Source: Comamonas kerstersii | Lineage (GTDB): Bacteria > Pseudomonadota > Gammaproteobacteria > Burkholderiales > Burkholderiaceae_C | NCBI RefSeq assembly: GCF_008801935.1 | Contig: NZ_VZOT01000001.1 | Span: forward strand, 1-64,000 | Direction of reading: 5' to 3' | DNA length: 64,000 nucleotides | In this document: positions 1 through 8,313 of the stretch, one piece after another | Layout: every line of letters begins with the position of its first letter | How positions within the stretch are numbered: the stretch's first letter is position 1 | The notes under the pieces: model-generated | What the model was told of the DNA's origin: nothing | Database searches by the model: none | The model's input: the letters and a program-made list of their open reading frames with translations, nothing else | Made by a program: the position numbers and the translations under genes

Positions 1-268
1 ACAGGCCAACGAATTCCCGAAACAAGGGCATGTCATGCAGCGCTTCTTCCATAGCTGGATCACTGAGGTTGAACCACTGCTGCATAAAGTGAATGCGCAG
101 CAGCATCTCCACAGGAAATGGAGGCCGCCCTTTGCGACCTTCAGGTGCATATGGCGCAATCAAGTCCACCAACTCTAGCCATGGAACGACTTGCTGCATC
201 TGCTCCAGGAATTCGCGTTTACGTGTTTTTTTGGTGGAAAGGTTCAGGCCAAGATCAAATTGCTGCAT
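1..268 (-). CDS. IS5-family transposase, N-terminal part (runs off window)
   Basis: An open frame of 89 codons starts at ATG 268 and continues past the window start. The protein begins MQQFDLGLNLSTKKTRKREF and continues with a stretch typical of the DUF772/IS5 N-terminal domain: EGRKGRPPFPVEMLLRIHFM, then a QQWFNLSDPAMEEAL segment. In this family the N-terminal domain binds DNA and precedes a DDE catalytic domain, which is not visible. No frameshift is seen in the visible part, so the copy may be intact outside the window. Confidence 0.8.
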   Translation of the reverse strand, partial: MQQFDLGLNLSTKKTRKREFLEQMQQVVPWLELVDLIAPYAPEGRKGRPPFPVEMLLRIHFMQQWFNLSDPAMEEALHDMPLFREFVGL

Positions 269-337
269 AGGCCGGGATGCTGCCGCACCCGGCACGCATG
301 TGCAAGCACATGCGTTGGGGACTTATGCAGAGGTTCC
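1..337 (-). mobile_element. End of an IS5-family insertion sequence (truncated by window edge)
   Basis: The transposase start lies at 268 and the probable outer end of the element at 337. There the minus-strand sequence begins GGAACCTCTGCATAAGTCC, which looks like an IS5-type terminal inverted repeat. It abuts CTAG (338-341), matching the 4-bp YTAR-type target that IS5-group elements duplicate. The other end is outside the window, so the inverted repeat pair and the duplication cannot be verified here. Confidence 0.6.
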
Positions 338-369
338 CTAGGTCTGTGAGTTTTTACAGCCAAATATCA

Positions 370-385
370 GCCAGCGCTAGCTGGC
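370..385. repeat. Short palindrome with AGCGCT core
   Basis: GCCAGC-GCTA-GCTGGC is a perfect 6-bp stem between the IS5 end and the DyP peroxidase gene. Its centre carries the AGCGCTAGC core shared with the longer intergenic hairpins elsewhere in the window. It may be a decayed half copy of that family. Confidence 0.4.
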
Positions 386-552
386 TTTTGCATCTTCACA
401 TCCCAAACAGGCTATCCGGTCATAGATCGCGACCGTTGGATTCATCTGGCTAAAACGCAGCTCGATTCAGTACGCGTTTTCATGAACAACTGATCCACCT
501 GGAGATGGCGTATGGACTACAGCCCTTTTTGTCACACGGTGTTCAACCCTGC

Positions 553-1467
553 TCACAGCCCTAGCACACGTAAGTCCAACCGGCCTTCCTTCACAGGAGG
601 ACACCAGAAATAGCTACCCGTCAATGGCCTGGAGAAAGCAAACAAAGCATCACTGATACCGTCATCCATACCCAGCATACGGCGCATCTGGGCTTCGAAA
701 GCATTAAAGCTAGAGCCAAAAGCCGAAAACATCAGCCCACTGCGATCCTCTCCCTGCGGGCTAACACTCCACCAGGGCATGGAACGTCGCACCACAAATG
801 CCTCTGGTTCAAAGCTTTCCTGCGCTGTTCGTTTGACATGTGCAGACTCCGGCGCATCCTCTAGCTCTTCATTGTCCGAGCAACGTCTACCCACCGTATT
901 GTCCTGCTCATTCACACTCATGCGACCAAAGGCAGCGTAGTCATGCATCCACTGCTGTAAAGCCCAAAAACTACTGCCATCCACCCCCTCGCCCTGCCCA
1001 GCTGTGATACTTGCTGCAACAGCTGCATCAGCTTCAGGGTTTTCGGTGCCGTCCTCATAACCCGTCAAATCGCGTCCATGCCCACTGGCTGTACGCTCAT
1101 GCAAAAAGGTATCCACCACATGGTCGATCTTGAAGGCAGGTGCAAGCATAGAAGCAAGCTTTGCTGTTATTGCAAGCAACTCTCCACGCTGATCACTGCG
1201 TAACCAGAGGCACAGTGCATATGGCGTACTGGGAGCTTCGAACATCGCCCCCTTCAGATGCGGAAACTCACGCATCAGCGACAGCTGTTTTCCCATTTTT
1301 TGCAAGACTTGCAAACCGATGCCAACCACGACCTTCCCATCAACAGCCGTGGCCTGTAGTTTGCTTAGCGCACTGGTTAACGCTGCGCCAGAACCAGCCA
1401 GAGTGAAGAAAACATAGCGCCCCTGTTCAGGAAGTGGCGCCAGAATACCCGCTTGTGCTTTTGTCAT
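553..1467 (-). CDS. DyP-type heme peroxidase (YfeX-like)
   Basis: The 304-residue protein matches the usual length of the YfeX-like group of dye-decolorising peroxidases (about 300). The diagnostic GxxDG motif is GYEDG at residues 136-140, whose Asp takes the role of the distal catalytic acid. His210 (SAHVKRT) is the likely proximal heme ligand, and Arg227/228 before SMPWW is the likely distal Arg. These peroxidases reduce H2O2 and oxidise porphyrinogens or dyes; the physiological substrate of cytosolic YfeX types is debated. No signal peptide or Tat motif is present, so it is probably cytoplasmic. It stands alone, with an IS element downstream. The start ATG is at 1467, directly before TKAQAGILAPLPEQGRY, the normal family N-terminus. 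Confidence 0.9.
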   Translation of the reverse strand: MTKAQAGILAPLPEQGRYVFFTLAGSGAALTSALSKLQATAVDGKVVVGIGLQVLQKMGKQLSLMREFPHLKGAMFEAPSTPYALCLWLRSDQRGELLAITAKLASMLAPAFKIDHVVDTFLHERTASGHGRDLTGYEDGTENPEADAAVAASITAGQGEGVDGSSFWALQQWMHDYAAFGRMSVNEQDNTVGRRCSDNEELEDAPESAHVKRTAQESFEPEAFVVRRSMPWWSVSPQGEDRSGLMFSAFGSSFNAFEAQMRRMLGMDDGISDALFAFSRPLTGSYFWCPPVKEGRLDLRVLGL

Positions 1468-1914
1468 GAAGTTACCGATTCACTAGATAGAAGACAGCCT
1501 AAAGTTTAGGGGCGAATGACCTCAGAGCTGTCCCGCTTGTTTGAACATCAGCCCCTAGTTTCAAAGCAAGCCGCGGCCTGATCTCAAGCCATTGCAGTGA
1601 TGCATTGACACTGCCTCAACCCCATGAACACGTGCAGCGCTGGTATGAGACACTGCGCCATGGTCGCAAAATCTGCGGCGTAAGAGCTCCATCCAACAGT
1701 CTTTCACACACAACACTTCATGCACGCTGTGTGACAGTGCTCCGCATATTCAAATTACGCATTTGCATGCTGCATCTGCAAGCGAAAAAAGTTCTTACAT
1801 TTCAATGATATAGCGACTTCTATTCAGCAATGCACGATATGCATATAAAAAGCGCATCTGAAGAAGTCCTCACAATGCAGCTTCCTTCATATATCACTGC
1901 ATTGGCTGGGCTCT
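1468..1914. other. Intergenic region, no gene seen (447 bp)
   Basis: This region separates the divergent peroxidase and Bug-receptor genes and must hold both promoters. Its reading frames show no family resemblance. Base composition becomes A+T-richer toward 1780-1870, before the receptor gene. No convincing operator or RNA structure was found. Confidence 0.5.
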
Positions 1915-2919
1915 ATGTTTTTCCTGACTCGTCACACCCGCTTGGCTGCCGCTGCTGTACTGGCCGCAGGCACCTGCTTTACTGCTGCGCACGCTGCTGA
2001 TGCCACACAGTGGCCCCAGCAACCCATCACGCTCATCATGGGTTTCAGCGCTGGCTCGGGAGTGGACGTCGTGGCCCGCACGGTGCAGACGCCGCTGAGC
2101 GAAAAGCTGGGCCAGCCCATCATCATCGACTACAAGCCAGGCGCTGCGGGCAATATCGGCAGCGAATACGTGGCCCGCTCCAAGCCTGATGGCAACACTT
2201 TCTACTTCGGCACCGCCGCCACCCACGGCAGCAATGCTGCGCTGTACAAGAACCTGCCTTTCGACGTGGAAGCGGACTTTGTGCCTGTAGCGCCGCTGAT
2301 TGACGTGGCCAATGTGCTGACCGTGAATCCCGCCGTGATTGACGTCAGCAGCCTCGAAGAGTTTGTGCGCGAGATCAAGGCCAACCCCGGCAAGTACAAC
2401 TACGCCTCCACCGGCAATGGCGCTGGCACCCACATGGCGTTTGCCGAGCTCAATGCCCGCCTGGGTCTGGACATGGTGCACGTGCCCTACAAGAGCGGCC
2501 CGGAAGCCATTACCTCGGTGCTGCGTGGCGAAACCTGCTGCGTGATGAACCAGGTGCAGACCATGCTGCCCCACTACAAGCAGGGCAAGGTACGCCTGCT
2601 GGGTGTGACTACAGCACAGCCCGTACAGGCCGTCTCGGAAGTTCCCACCATTGCTTCCAGTGGCCTGCCCGGTACCGAAGGCTTCAACAGCTCGATCTGG
2701 TTTGGCATCTTCGCACCCAAGGGCACGAATGCAGCCATCGTGAACAAGTTCAACCAGGCCGTGCGTGATGTGCTGGAGCAGCCTGAAATCCGCGAGCGCT
2801 TCCTGTCCACCGGCAACAGCATCCGTGCAGAAACGCCCGAGCAGTTCCGCCAGACCGTGCATGACGATCGCCGCAAATGGGCAAAGGTCGTGCAAGATGC
2901 CAAAGTCTCCATTGACTGA
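1915..2919 (+). CDS. Bug/TctC-family periplasmic substrate-binding receptor
   Basis: This is a 334-residue receptor of the tripartite tricarboxylate transporter (TTT) family. A signal peptide spans about residues 1-27, with a charged start, an Ala-rich core and an AHA-type cleavage site. The mature part has the family signatures WPQQPITLIMGFSAGSGVDV and VHVPYKSG, followed by a PTIASSGLPG segment. Such proteins bind small carboxylates in the periplasm. No TctA or TctB membrane gene lies nearby, which is the norm for the expanded Bug set of Comamonadaceae. The next gene, a flavin monooxygenase, follows on the same strand after 113 bp and a CMD/AhpD-like gene follows that. The receptor therefore probably captures a substrate processed by that oxidative pair; the ligand is unknown. 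Confidence 0.9.
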   Translation: MFFLTRHTRLAAAAVLAAGTCFTAAHAADATQWPQQPITLIMGFSAGSGVDVVARTVQTPLSEKLGQPIIIDYKPGAAGNIGSEYVARSKPDGNTFYFGTAATHGSNAALYKNLPFDVEADFVPVAPLIDVANVLTVNPAVIDVSSLEEFVREIKANPGKYNYASTGNGAGTHMAFAELNARLGLDMVHVPYKSGPEAITSVLRGETCCVMNQVQTMLPHYKQGKVRLLGVTTAQPVQAVSEVPTIASSGLPGTEGFNSSIWFGIFAPKGTNAAIVNKFNQAVRDVLEQPEIRERFLSTGNSIRAETPEQFRQTVHDDRRKWAKVVQDAKVSID

Positions 2920-3032
2920 TGGCGGTGCATGCAGGAGATAGCCGTCTCCTGTACGCACTCCTGCTTACGACAGCACCAGATTTTCCGGAGCACCATAGGA
3001 CATGGTGCTCTCTTGCTTTTTGTGATTGCCTT

Positions 3033-4505
3033 ATGTCTTTGACCGACTTTCCCGCCTCCGGCCTGCAGACCCTGGAAGCACGCCTGCAGGACGACCTGCT
3101 CACACTCGGCTGGCCAGCCAAACCATGGATTCCTGCACGCACTGCGGCCCAGGGGGATGCGGTGCACGATGTGCTCATCATCGGTGCTGGCCAGACCGGA
3201 CTGGCACTGTCCGTCGCACTGCGGCAGGTAGGCATCTACCCCGTGCTGCTAGACCGCGCCCCTCAGGACTTTGAAGGCCCATGGGCCACCACCGCGCGCA
3301 TGGAAACACTGCGCTCCCCCAAGGAACTGCTGGGCCCGGCCCTCGGCCTGCCTTCGCTGAGTTTTCGCGCCTGGTTCATCGCGCAATGGGGCGAAGCCGC
3401 CTGGCAAGCGCTCGACAAGATTCCACGCCTGCAATGGATGGACTACCTGCGCTGGTACCGCCGCGTCACGCAGGCCGATGTGCGCAATGAGCACCAGGTG
3501 CTGGCCATTCGCCCGCAGCCCGATGGCATGGTCGAAGTGGACGTGCAGACACCCACACAGCGCAGCACCTGGCGTGCACGCCGTGTAGTGCTGGCCACCG
3601 GCCGTGACGGTCTGGGCGGCGCACAGGTGCCATCCTTCCTGCAAGGCGTAGACCGCCATCGCTGGGCACACTCTTCCGACAAGCTGGACTATGCCCAGCT
3701 CCAAGGCCTGCGCATCGGCGTGGTAGGTGCTGGTGCATCGGCCATGGACAGCGCAGGCACCGCGCTGGAACACGGCGCAGCCAGCGTTGACCTGCTGATC
3801 CGTCGCCCAGACTTGCCACGCATCAACAAATCCAAAGGCTCTGGCGTACCGGGGCTGACCCACGGCCAGTACCTGCTGCCTGATGACTGGAAATGGCGCA
3901 TCCGCCACTACATCAACGCCCAGCAGGTGCCACCACCGCATGGCAGCACGCTGCGTGTCTCACGCCACCCCAATGCGCACTTCAACTTTGGCTGTGCCGT
4001 GCAGCAAGTTGTGCAGCACCCCAGCCACCTGGACGTTCACACCCCACAGGGCGTGTTTGCGCTGGACTTTCTGATCGTGGCCACAGGCTTTGCCATCGAC
4101 TGGTCACTGCGCCCCGAGTTTGCAGACATCGCCCCCCATGTGCGCCTGTGGAAAGACCGCTTTGAGGCACCCGATGCCCTGCACGATGCGGAGCTGTATG
4201 CCTCGCCAGACCTGGACCCGCTGTTTGCCTTCCAGGAAAAGCAGCCCGGCCAGTGCCCGGGGCTGGACCGCATCCACTGCTTCTGCTACCCAGCAGCCTT
4301 GTCGCACGGCACGGTGTCGGGCGACATTCCTGCCATCAGCGATGGCGCACGCAAGCTCGCACAGGGGCTGGCAGGCCTGTTCTACCGCGAGGATGTGGAG
4401 CACCACTTTGCCCAGCTGCAAGCCTATGCGGAACCTGAGCTCGATGGCACGGAATGGCAGCCTGCCGACCCTGCCGCACGTATCCGCGCTCTGCGCCACC
4501 CCTGA
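3033..4505 (+). CDS. Flavin-dependent monooxygenase-like NAD(P)/FAD oxidoreductase
   Basis: The 490-residue protein has two dinucleotide-binding motifs. GAGQTG at residues 51-56 binds FAD and VGAGAS at 231-236 probably binds NAD(P)H. An ATGF motif at 350-353 is typical of flavin-containing and Baeyer-Villiger-type monooxygenases. The segment around FLQGVDRHRWAHSS (202-215) sits where the FMO/BVMO fingerprint falls but does not match it exactly. The frame is open back to 2919, but the 38 extra residues look non-homologous, so ATG 3033 is preferred; no strong ribosome-binding site marks either start. It lies between a Bug receptor and a CMD/AhpD-like gene 24 bp downstream, suggesting a common transcript. 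The substrate is unknown. Confidence 0.8.
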   Translation: MSLTDFPASGLQTLEARLQDDLLTLGWPAKPWIPARTAAQGDAVHDVLIIGAGQTGLALSVALRQVGIYPVLLDRAPQDFEGPWATTARMETLRSPKELLGPALGLPSLSFRAWFIAQWGEAAWQALDKIPRLQWMDYLRWYRRVTQADVRNEHQVLAIRPQPDGMVEVDVQTPTQRSTWRARRVVLATGRDGLGGAQVPSFLQGVDRHRWAHSSDKLDYAQLQGLRIGVVGAGASAMDSAGTALEHGAASVDLLIRRPDLPRINKSKGSGVPGLTHGQYLLPDDWKWRIRHYINAQQVPPPHGSTLRVSRHPNAHFNFGCAVQQVVQHPSHLDVHTPQGVFALDFLIVATGFAIDWSLRPEFADIAPHVRLWKDRFEAPDALHDAELYASPDLDPLFAFQEKQPGQCPGLDRIHCFCYPAALSHGTVSGDIPAISDGARKLAQGLAGLFYREDVEHHFAQLQAYAEPELDGTEWQPADPAARIRALRHP

Positions 4506-4529
4506 CACCCTTGTTTTTCTGGCCCTGAA

Positions 4530-5678
4530 ATGACTGACACGATCGACCAACTTGCTGGCCTGCAGGCCGACCATGCCCTGCATGCCATCCGCCACCAACG
4601 CGCCAAGGTAGTCCTTGCTACCCAGGCCTGTGAAGACCTGCTGCTGGGCAGCGAGCTGCCCTCCACCCTCAGCCAGGCCGAACGCCTGGTACTCGCTGCA
4701 GAACAGGCCCGCGTGAGCGGCATCACCGTGCTGCAGCAGCTGTACCAGCAGCGTGCCCAAGCCCTGGCACTGCCCCCCGCGCTGCGCCGCGTGCTGGATG
4801 AGCACGGCTGCACCACCGGCGATGCACGTCTGGACGCCATGCGGCACTTTGTGCGCAGCCTGTCGCTGGAACCCGCACAGAGCGACCGCCAGGCCCTGCT
4901 GAACATTCCAGCCGCTGGTGTCTCTGTGGATGACACCGTGCTGCTGGCCCAGCTGATTGGCTTTGTGTCCTACCAAGCCCGTGTGATTGCTGGTCTGCAA
5001 GCCATGGTGGCTGCTGGCAGCCAGGGCGAAGTGCCCGTGGCAGATGCTGCCGCTGCCCCCGCCTTTGTGCACCCCGCCAACCTGCCTGCGCCCGGTGAGC
5101 CGCTGCGCCGCAATGGCTACACCAGCGAGACGCTGGACTGGAAGTCCTGGCTGCCCGTGCTCGACCCAGCCACCGCCACGCCCGATCAACAGCACACACT
5201 GGACGTAAGCCACCCCAAGGCGCGCACCATGGACTTTTACCTGCTGCTGTGCCGCCAGCCCCAGGTGCTGCTGGAACGCTCACAGGCCTTTAACGCCATC
5301 ATGTACGCACCCGGCGGCCTCTCTCGTGCCGAGCGTGAAGTGGCGGCCACAGCCGTCTCGCGCGTCAACGGCTGCGTGTACTGTGCTTCGGTTCATGCCC
5401 AGCGCTTTGAGCAGCTGGCCAAGCGCAACGATGTGATGGCGCAGATCTTTGATGACCCTCACACTGCCGGTACTCAGGCCCGTGAGCGCGCCATCATCCA
5501 GGCGGCCATCACCCTCACCCGTGACCCTGCTGGCCTGGGCGCAGCGCATATCCAGGCCTTGCGCGCTGCCGGTCTGAACGATCTGGAAGTGCTGGACATG
5601 CTGCACGCCGCCGCCCTGTTCGGCTGGGCCAACCGCCTGATGCTGAATCTGGGTGAAGCCGTTTATCTGAATACCTGA
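4530..5678 (+). CDS. Fused CMD-domain / AhpD-like peroxidase-family protein
   Basis: The 382 residues appear to be a fusion of two proteins that elsewhere occur as neighbours, the CMD-domain Avi_7170 type and the alkylhydroperoxidase Avi_7169 type. The N-terminal half (about 1-165) is helical and lacks the redox cysteines. A linker rich in Ala and Pro (about 165-190) leads to the C-terminal AhpD-like domain. There the CxxCxxxH redox motif is intact as C282, C285 and H289 (CVYCASVH). AhpD-fold proteins use this motif as a disulfide reductase or peroxidase. The gene follows the monooxygenase by 24 bp and could remove peroxide or handle a thiol intermediate of that reaction. That role is inference. 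Confidence 0.8.
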   Translation: MTDTIDQLAGLQADHALHAIRHQRAKVVLATQACEDLLLGSELPSTLSQAERLVLAAEQARVSGITVLQQLYQQRAQALALPPALRRVLDEHGCTTGDARLDAMRHFVRSLSLEPAQSDRQALLNIPAAGVSVDDTVLLAQLIGFVSYQARVIAGLQAMVAAGSQGEVPVADAAAAPAFVHPANLPAPGEPLRRNGYTSETLDWKSWLPVLDPATATPDQQHTLDVSHPKARTMDFYLLLCRQPQVLLERSQAFNAIMYAPGGLSRAEREVAATAVSRVNGCVYCASVHAQRFEQLAKRNDVMAQIFDDPHTAGTQARERAIIQAAITLTRDPAGLGAAHIQALRAAGLNDLEVLDMLHAAALFGWANRLMLNLGEAVYLNT

Positions 5679-6026
5679 GCCACGCTCAGACATGGCGCAT
5701 GTACCCAACAGAAGCACCGCTGCGCCATGCATTCCTCTGCGCAATCATCTAAGTACTAACCCTAGAGCTTTTCCACCAAACCACTGGACAAAGCTGTGGA
5801 CAACTCCCGTGACTCTACGGAGCACACACCTTAAGTTGTTGTTTTTACAACAGCTACATTAAGCTGCTCAGAAAGCAGGCAGTCCGCAAAAAACGTAGCT
5901 ACTCAGGCAGACCACACAAGCGCTGATAAGGGAAAACGCTTGTATGAAGCTGTACGCCTGCCCATGATTGCTACCGACAATTGCACAGCTTGCTTTGTGC
6001 TCTGCTTTGATGAAGGGATATCTCAC
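5679..6026. other. Intergenic region before lrgA (348 bp)
   Basis: No convincing gene is seen. A small perfect hairpin, TGTTGT-TTTT-ACAACA, lies at 5837-5852. The frame of lrgA is open upstream to 5940, but those residues do not resemble the family. The region must contain the lrgAB promoter. Confidence 0.45.
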
Positions 6027-6392
6027 ATGCTCTACGCCCTGGCAGCCCTGTTTGCGCTGCAGCTTGCAGGGGAAGCCATCGTCCGCTGGCTGCAGCTGCC
6101 TTTCCCCGGTGCTTTGCTCGGCGCCCTGCTCCTGCTGCTTGGCCTGCTGGTTTACGGCAAGCTGCCCCACGCGCTGGAGCAGACCGGTCAGATGCTGCTG
6201 CAGAACATGATGCTGCTATTCATCCCCACCATTGCAGGCGTCATGCTGCACTTTGACCGCATCGCACGCGAGTGGCAGCCCTTTGTGATTGCCGGTGTGG
6301 CGGGCGCTGCCATCACCTTTGTGGTCACCGCACTGACGTTCAAATGGATGCTGGCCCGTGAGCCCCAGCCACCGCAGGAGCCACGCCCATGA
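6027..6392 (+). CDS. lrgA: CidA/LrgA-family holin-like membrane protein
   Basis: This is a 121-residue protein with four hydrophobic segments and the LrgA/CidA pattern: a PFPGALLGALLLLLGL stretch, then LLFIPTIAGVM. The family forms small integral-membrane, holin-like proteins linked to murein hydrolase control, cell lysis or export of small metabolites such as pyruvate. ATG 6027 is chosen because it begins directly at the first membrane helix and is preceded by GAAGGGA. Its stop codon overlaps the start of lrgB (ATGA at 6389-6392), so the two are translationally coupled. Confidence 0.88.
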   Translation: MLYALAALFALQLAGEAIVRWLQLPFPGALLGALLLLLGLLVYGKLPHALEQTGQMLLQNMMLLFIPTIAGVMLHFDRIAREWQPFVIAGVAGAAITFVVTALTFKWMLAREPQPPQEPRP

Positions 6393-7111
6393 TGGCCTGG
6401 GGCGATGTGCTGGCGCAGCTCTCCAGCACCCACCTGCCCTGGCTGGTGCTGACCATGCTGGTCTATCTGGCCACCATGGCGCTGTACAGGCGCAGCAACT
6501 GCCATCCACTGTTGATTCCGGTGTTTCCCGCCGTGGTCATCATTGTCTGCATCCTGCTGGCCACAGACACGCCTTACGCCACCTACAAGCAAGGGGTGGA
6601 GTGGCTCAATATCCTGATTGGCCCGGCCACCGTGGCGCTGGCCATTCCGCTGTACACCCAGCGTGCGCGCATCCGGGCACTGTGGCGCCCCATCAGCGTG
6701 GCACTGCTGGTCGGCTGTGTGGTGGCGCTGTTTTCGGCCATGGGCATTGCCTGGGCACTGGGCGGCAGCTGGGAGACCATCATCTCGCTCGCCCCCAAAT
6801 CCGCCACCATTCCCATTGCCCTTCCCATGTCAGAGCGCTTTGGTGGCCTGCCTTCGCTGGCGGCGGTTGCGGTGGCCGTGACCGGCATCAGCGGCTGCAT
6901 GCTGGCGCCGCTGCTGATGCGCCTGGTACGCAGCAAAGACCCTGCCGTAGAAGGCTTTGCCCAGGGGCTGACGGCCCACGCCATTGGCACGGCACGCTCC
7001 ATACAGATCAACCCCACCGCCGGTGCTTTTGCCGCGCTGGCCATGGGGCTCAATGGCGTACTGACGGCCGTGCTGATGCCGTTGTGCGTGGCGCTGTTTC
7101 AGAAACTCTAA
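6389..7111 (+). CDS. lrgB: LrgB/CidB-family membrane protein
   Basis: The 240-residue polytopic protein is of typical LrgB length. The family signature is visible as SLAPKSATIPIALPMSER, followed by GLTAHAIGTAR and NPTAGAFAALAMGLNG toward the C-terminus. It partners LrgA in the inner membrane. Its start overlaps the lrgA stop by four bases. A convergent LysR gene lies 57 bp downstream, and a weak copy of the AGCGCT-type intergenic repeat follows the stop codon around 7121-7155. Confidence 0.9.
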   Translation: MMAWGDVLAQLSSTHLPWLVLTMLVYLATMALYRRSNCHPLLIPVFPAVVIIVCILLATDTPYATYKQGVEWLNILIGPATVALAIPLYTQRARIRALWRPISVALLVGCVVALFSAMGIAWALGGSWETIISLAPKSATIPIALPMSERFGGLPSLAAVAVAVTGISGCMLAPLLMRLVRSKDPAVEGFAQGLTAHAIGTARSIQINPTAGAFAALAMGLNGVLTAVLMPLCVALFQKL

Positions 7112-7168
7112 AAAACCATAGCTTCCAGCGCAGGCTGTATCAGTGTTAGCGGCTGATTTCTCTCTCAT

Positions 7169-8104
7169 TCATCCCATGGCCTGCTGGGCCATGGTTTTGA
7201 GCCAGTCTGAAAACGTCTGCAGCACGGCAGACGGTGCCTGCTGCGCCGGGGTGATGAGGTAGTAGCCGCGCTCCCCGCGCAGTGGCTGAGCGCAGGCAAT
7301 CACCAGCTCCCCCCGCGCCAGTTCAGACTCCACCAGCATGGGCGGAATCAGCGCCACGCCCATGCCCTGCGCCGCAGCGACTGCCAGCATGGAGAACAGC
7401 TCATAGCGCGGGCCATCCATGGCGCGTGGTGCATCCACGTTGACGGACTGAAACCACTGCACCCAGCCCTGGGGCCGCGTGCTTTGTTGCAGCAGCGGCA
7501 AATCGGCCAGTGCCTGCGGCGGCAGGGGCTGCCAAGCACGGCCCGGGGCGCGCTGTGTGGCCCTGTCCAGCAGGCGGGGGCTGCATACGGGCACCACGTC
7601 TTCATCCATCAGGTGCAAGGCCTCAATGCCCGGCCAGTTGCGCACCTGCTCGGGCGTGCCCGCATACAGCGCGGCATCAAAGCCCGTGTCTGCAAACAGA
7701 AACGGGCGGGTCTGCACGTCAATGTGCACAGTGATGTCCGGGTGCTGCTGCGCCAGCTGCGGCAGGCGTGGCATAAGCCAGCGCGTAGCAAAGGTCGGCA
7801 CTGCGGCCAGCTTGATGGTGCCGCCAGAGCCCTGATGGGCCATCAGGTCCAGCGTGTCACGCTCCATGCCCAGCAGCCAGTGGCGTACCTTGCGCGCATA
7901 GGTCTCTCCCGCAGGCGTGAGGGCCACGCCATGGCGTGTGCGCCTGAACAGCGGCACGCCGACGAACTCTTCCAGCGCCATCACCTGCCGCGAGACTGCC
8001 CCCTGAGTCAGTGCCAGCTCCTGTGCAGCGCGTGTATAGCTCTCGTGGCGAGCGGCAGCCTCAAAGCAGGCCAGGGCTTGGGTGGAGGGAATAGAGCGTC
8101 GCAT
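7169..8104 (-). CDS. LysR-family regulator, probable GcdR of glutarate catabolism
   Basis: The 311-residue protein has an N-terminal winged helix-turn-helix (recognition region around residues 20-40, TRAAQELALTQGAVSRQV) and a C-terminal effector-binding domain of the GcvA/AmpR-like type. It is divergent from a glutaryl-CoA dehydrogenase gene, with 209 bp between the two starts. In Pseudomonas putida a LysR regulator, GcdR, lies next to gcdH and gcdG and activates them with glutarate. Context makes that role likely here. A perfect GCAAAC-N5-GTTTGC palindrome at 8197-8213 is the candidate operator. Confidence 0.85.
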   Translation of the reverse strand: MRRSIPSTQALACFEAAARHESYTRAAQELALTQGAVSRQVMALEEFVGVPLFRRTRHGVALTPAGETYARKVRHWLLGMERDTLDLMAHQGSGGTIKLAAVPTFATRWLMPRLPQLAQQHPDITVHIDVQTRPFLFADTGFDAALYAGTPEQVRNWPGIEALHLMDEDVVPVCSPRLLDRATQRAPGRAWQPLPPQALADLPLLQQSTRPQGWVQWFQSVNVDAPRAMDGPRYELFSMLAVAAAQGMGVALIPPMLVESELARGELVIACAQPLRGERGYYLITPAQQAPSAVLQTFSDWLKTMAQQAMG

Positions 8105-8196
8105 CGTGCAGCCATCAGGGAATTTTCAGGGCCTGCCATGGTGCCGCAGCGCCCCAGTTTTGACAAGCAAGAAATGCAGGAAGCTCATATCTGGAT

Positions 8197-8213
8197 GCAA
8201 ACAAATCGTTTGC
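8197..8213. promoter_or_regulatory. Palindrome between LysR gene and gcdH, candidate operator
   Basis: GCAAAC-AAATC-GTTTGC is a perfect 6-bp inverted repeat about 100 bp upstream of the gcdH start and a similar distance from the LysR start. Its size and position suit a LysR recognition site. There is no direct proof. Confidence 0.4.
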
Positions 8214-8313
8214 GCACCTTTTGCCCCATTCTTACGATGCATTCCATGGTAGTAAAGACATGCGCAAATGCATGCACTGCCCACCAACAACAGAGACATC
8301 CAAGGAGCACAAC

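Noticed and set aside
342-493. Short plus-strand frame ending VIDRDRWIHLAKTQLDSVR... between the IS5 end and the DyP gene
   Set aside because: It looks protein-like but is short, begins after a stop, has no start or ribosome-binding site, and resembles no family I recognise. It could be a gene scrap next to the IS.
1605-1808. Open frame of 67 codons in the spacer before the first Bug gene
   Set aside because: No family likeness, no ribosome-binding site and its codon pattern is unlike that of the neighbours.
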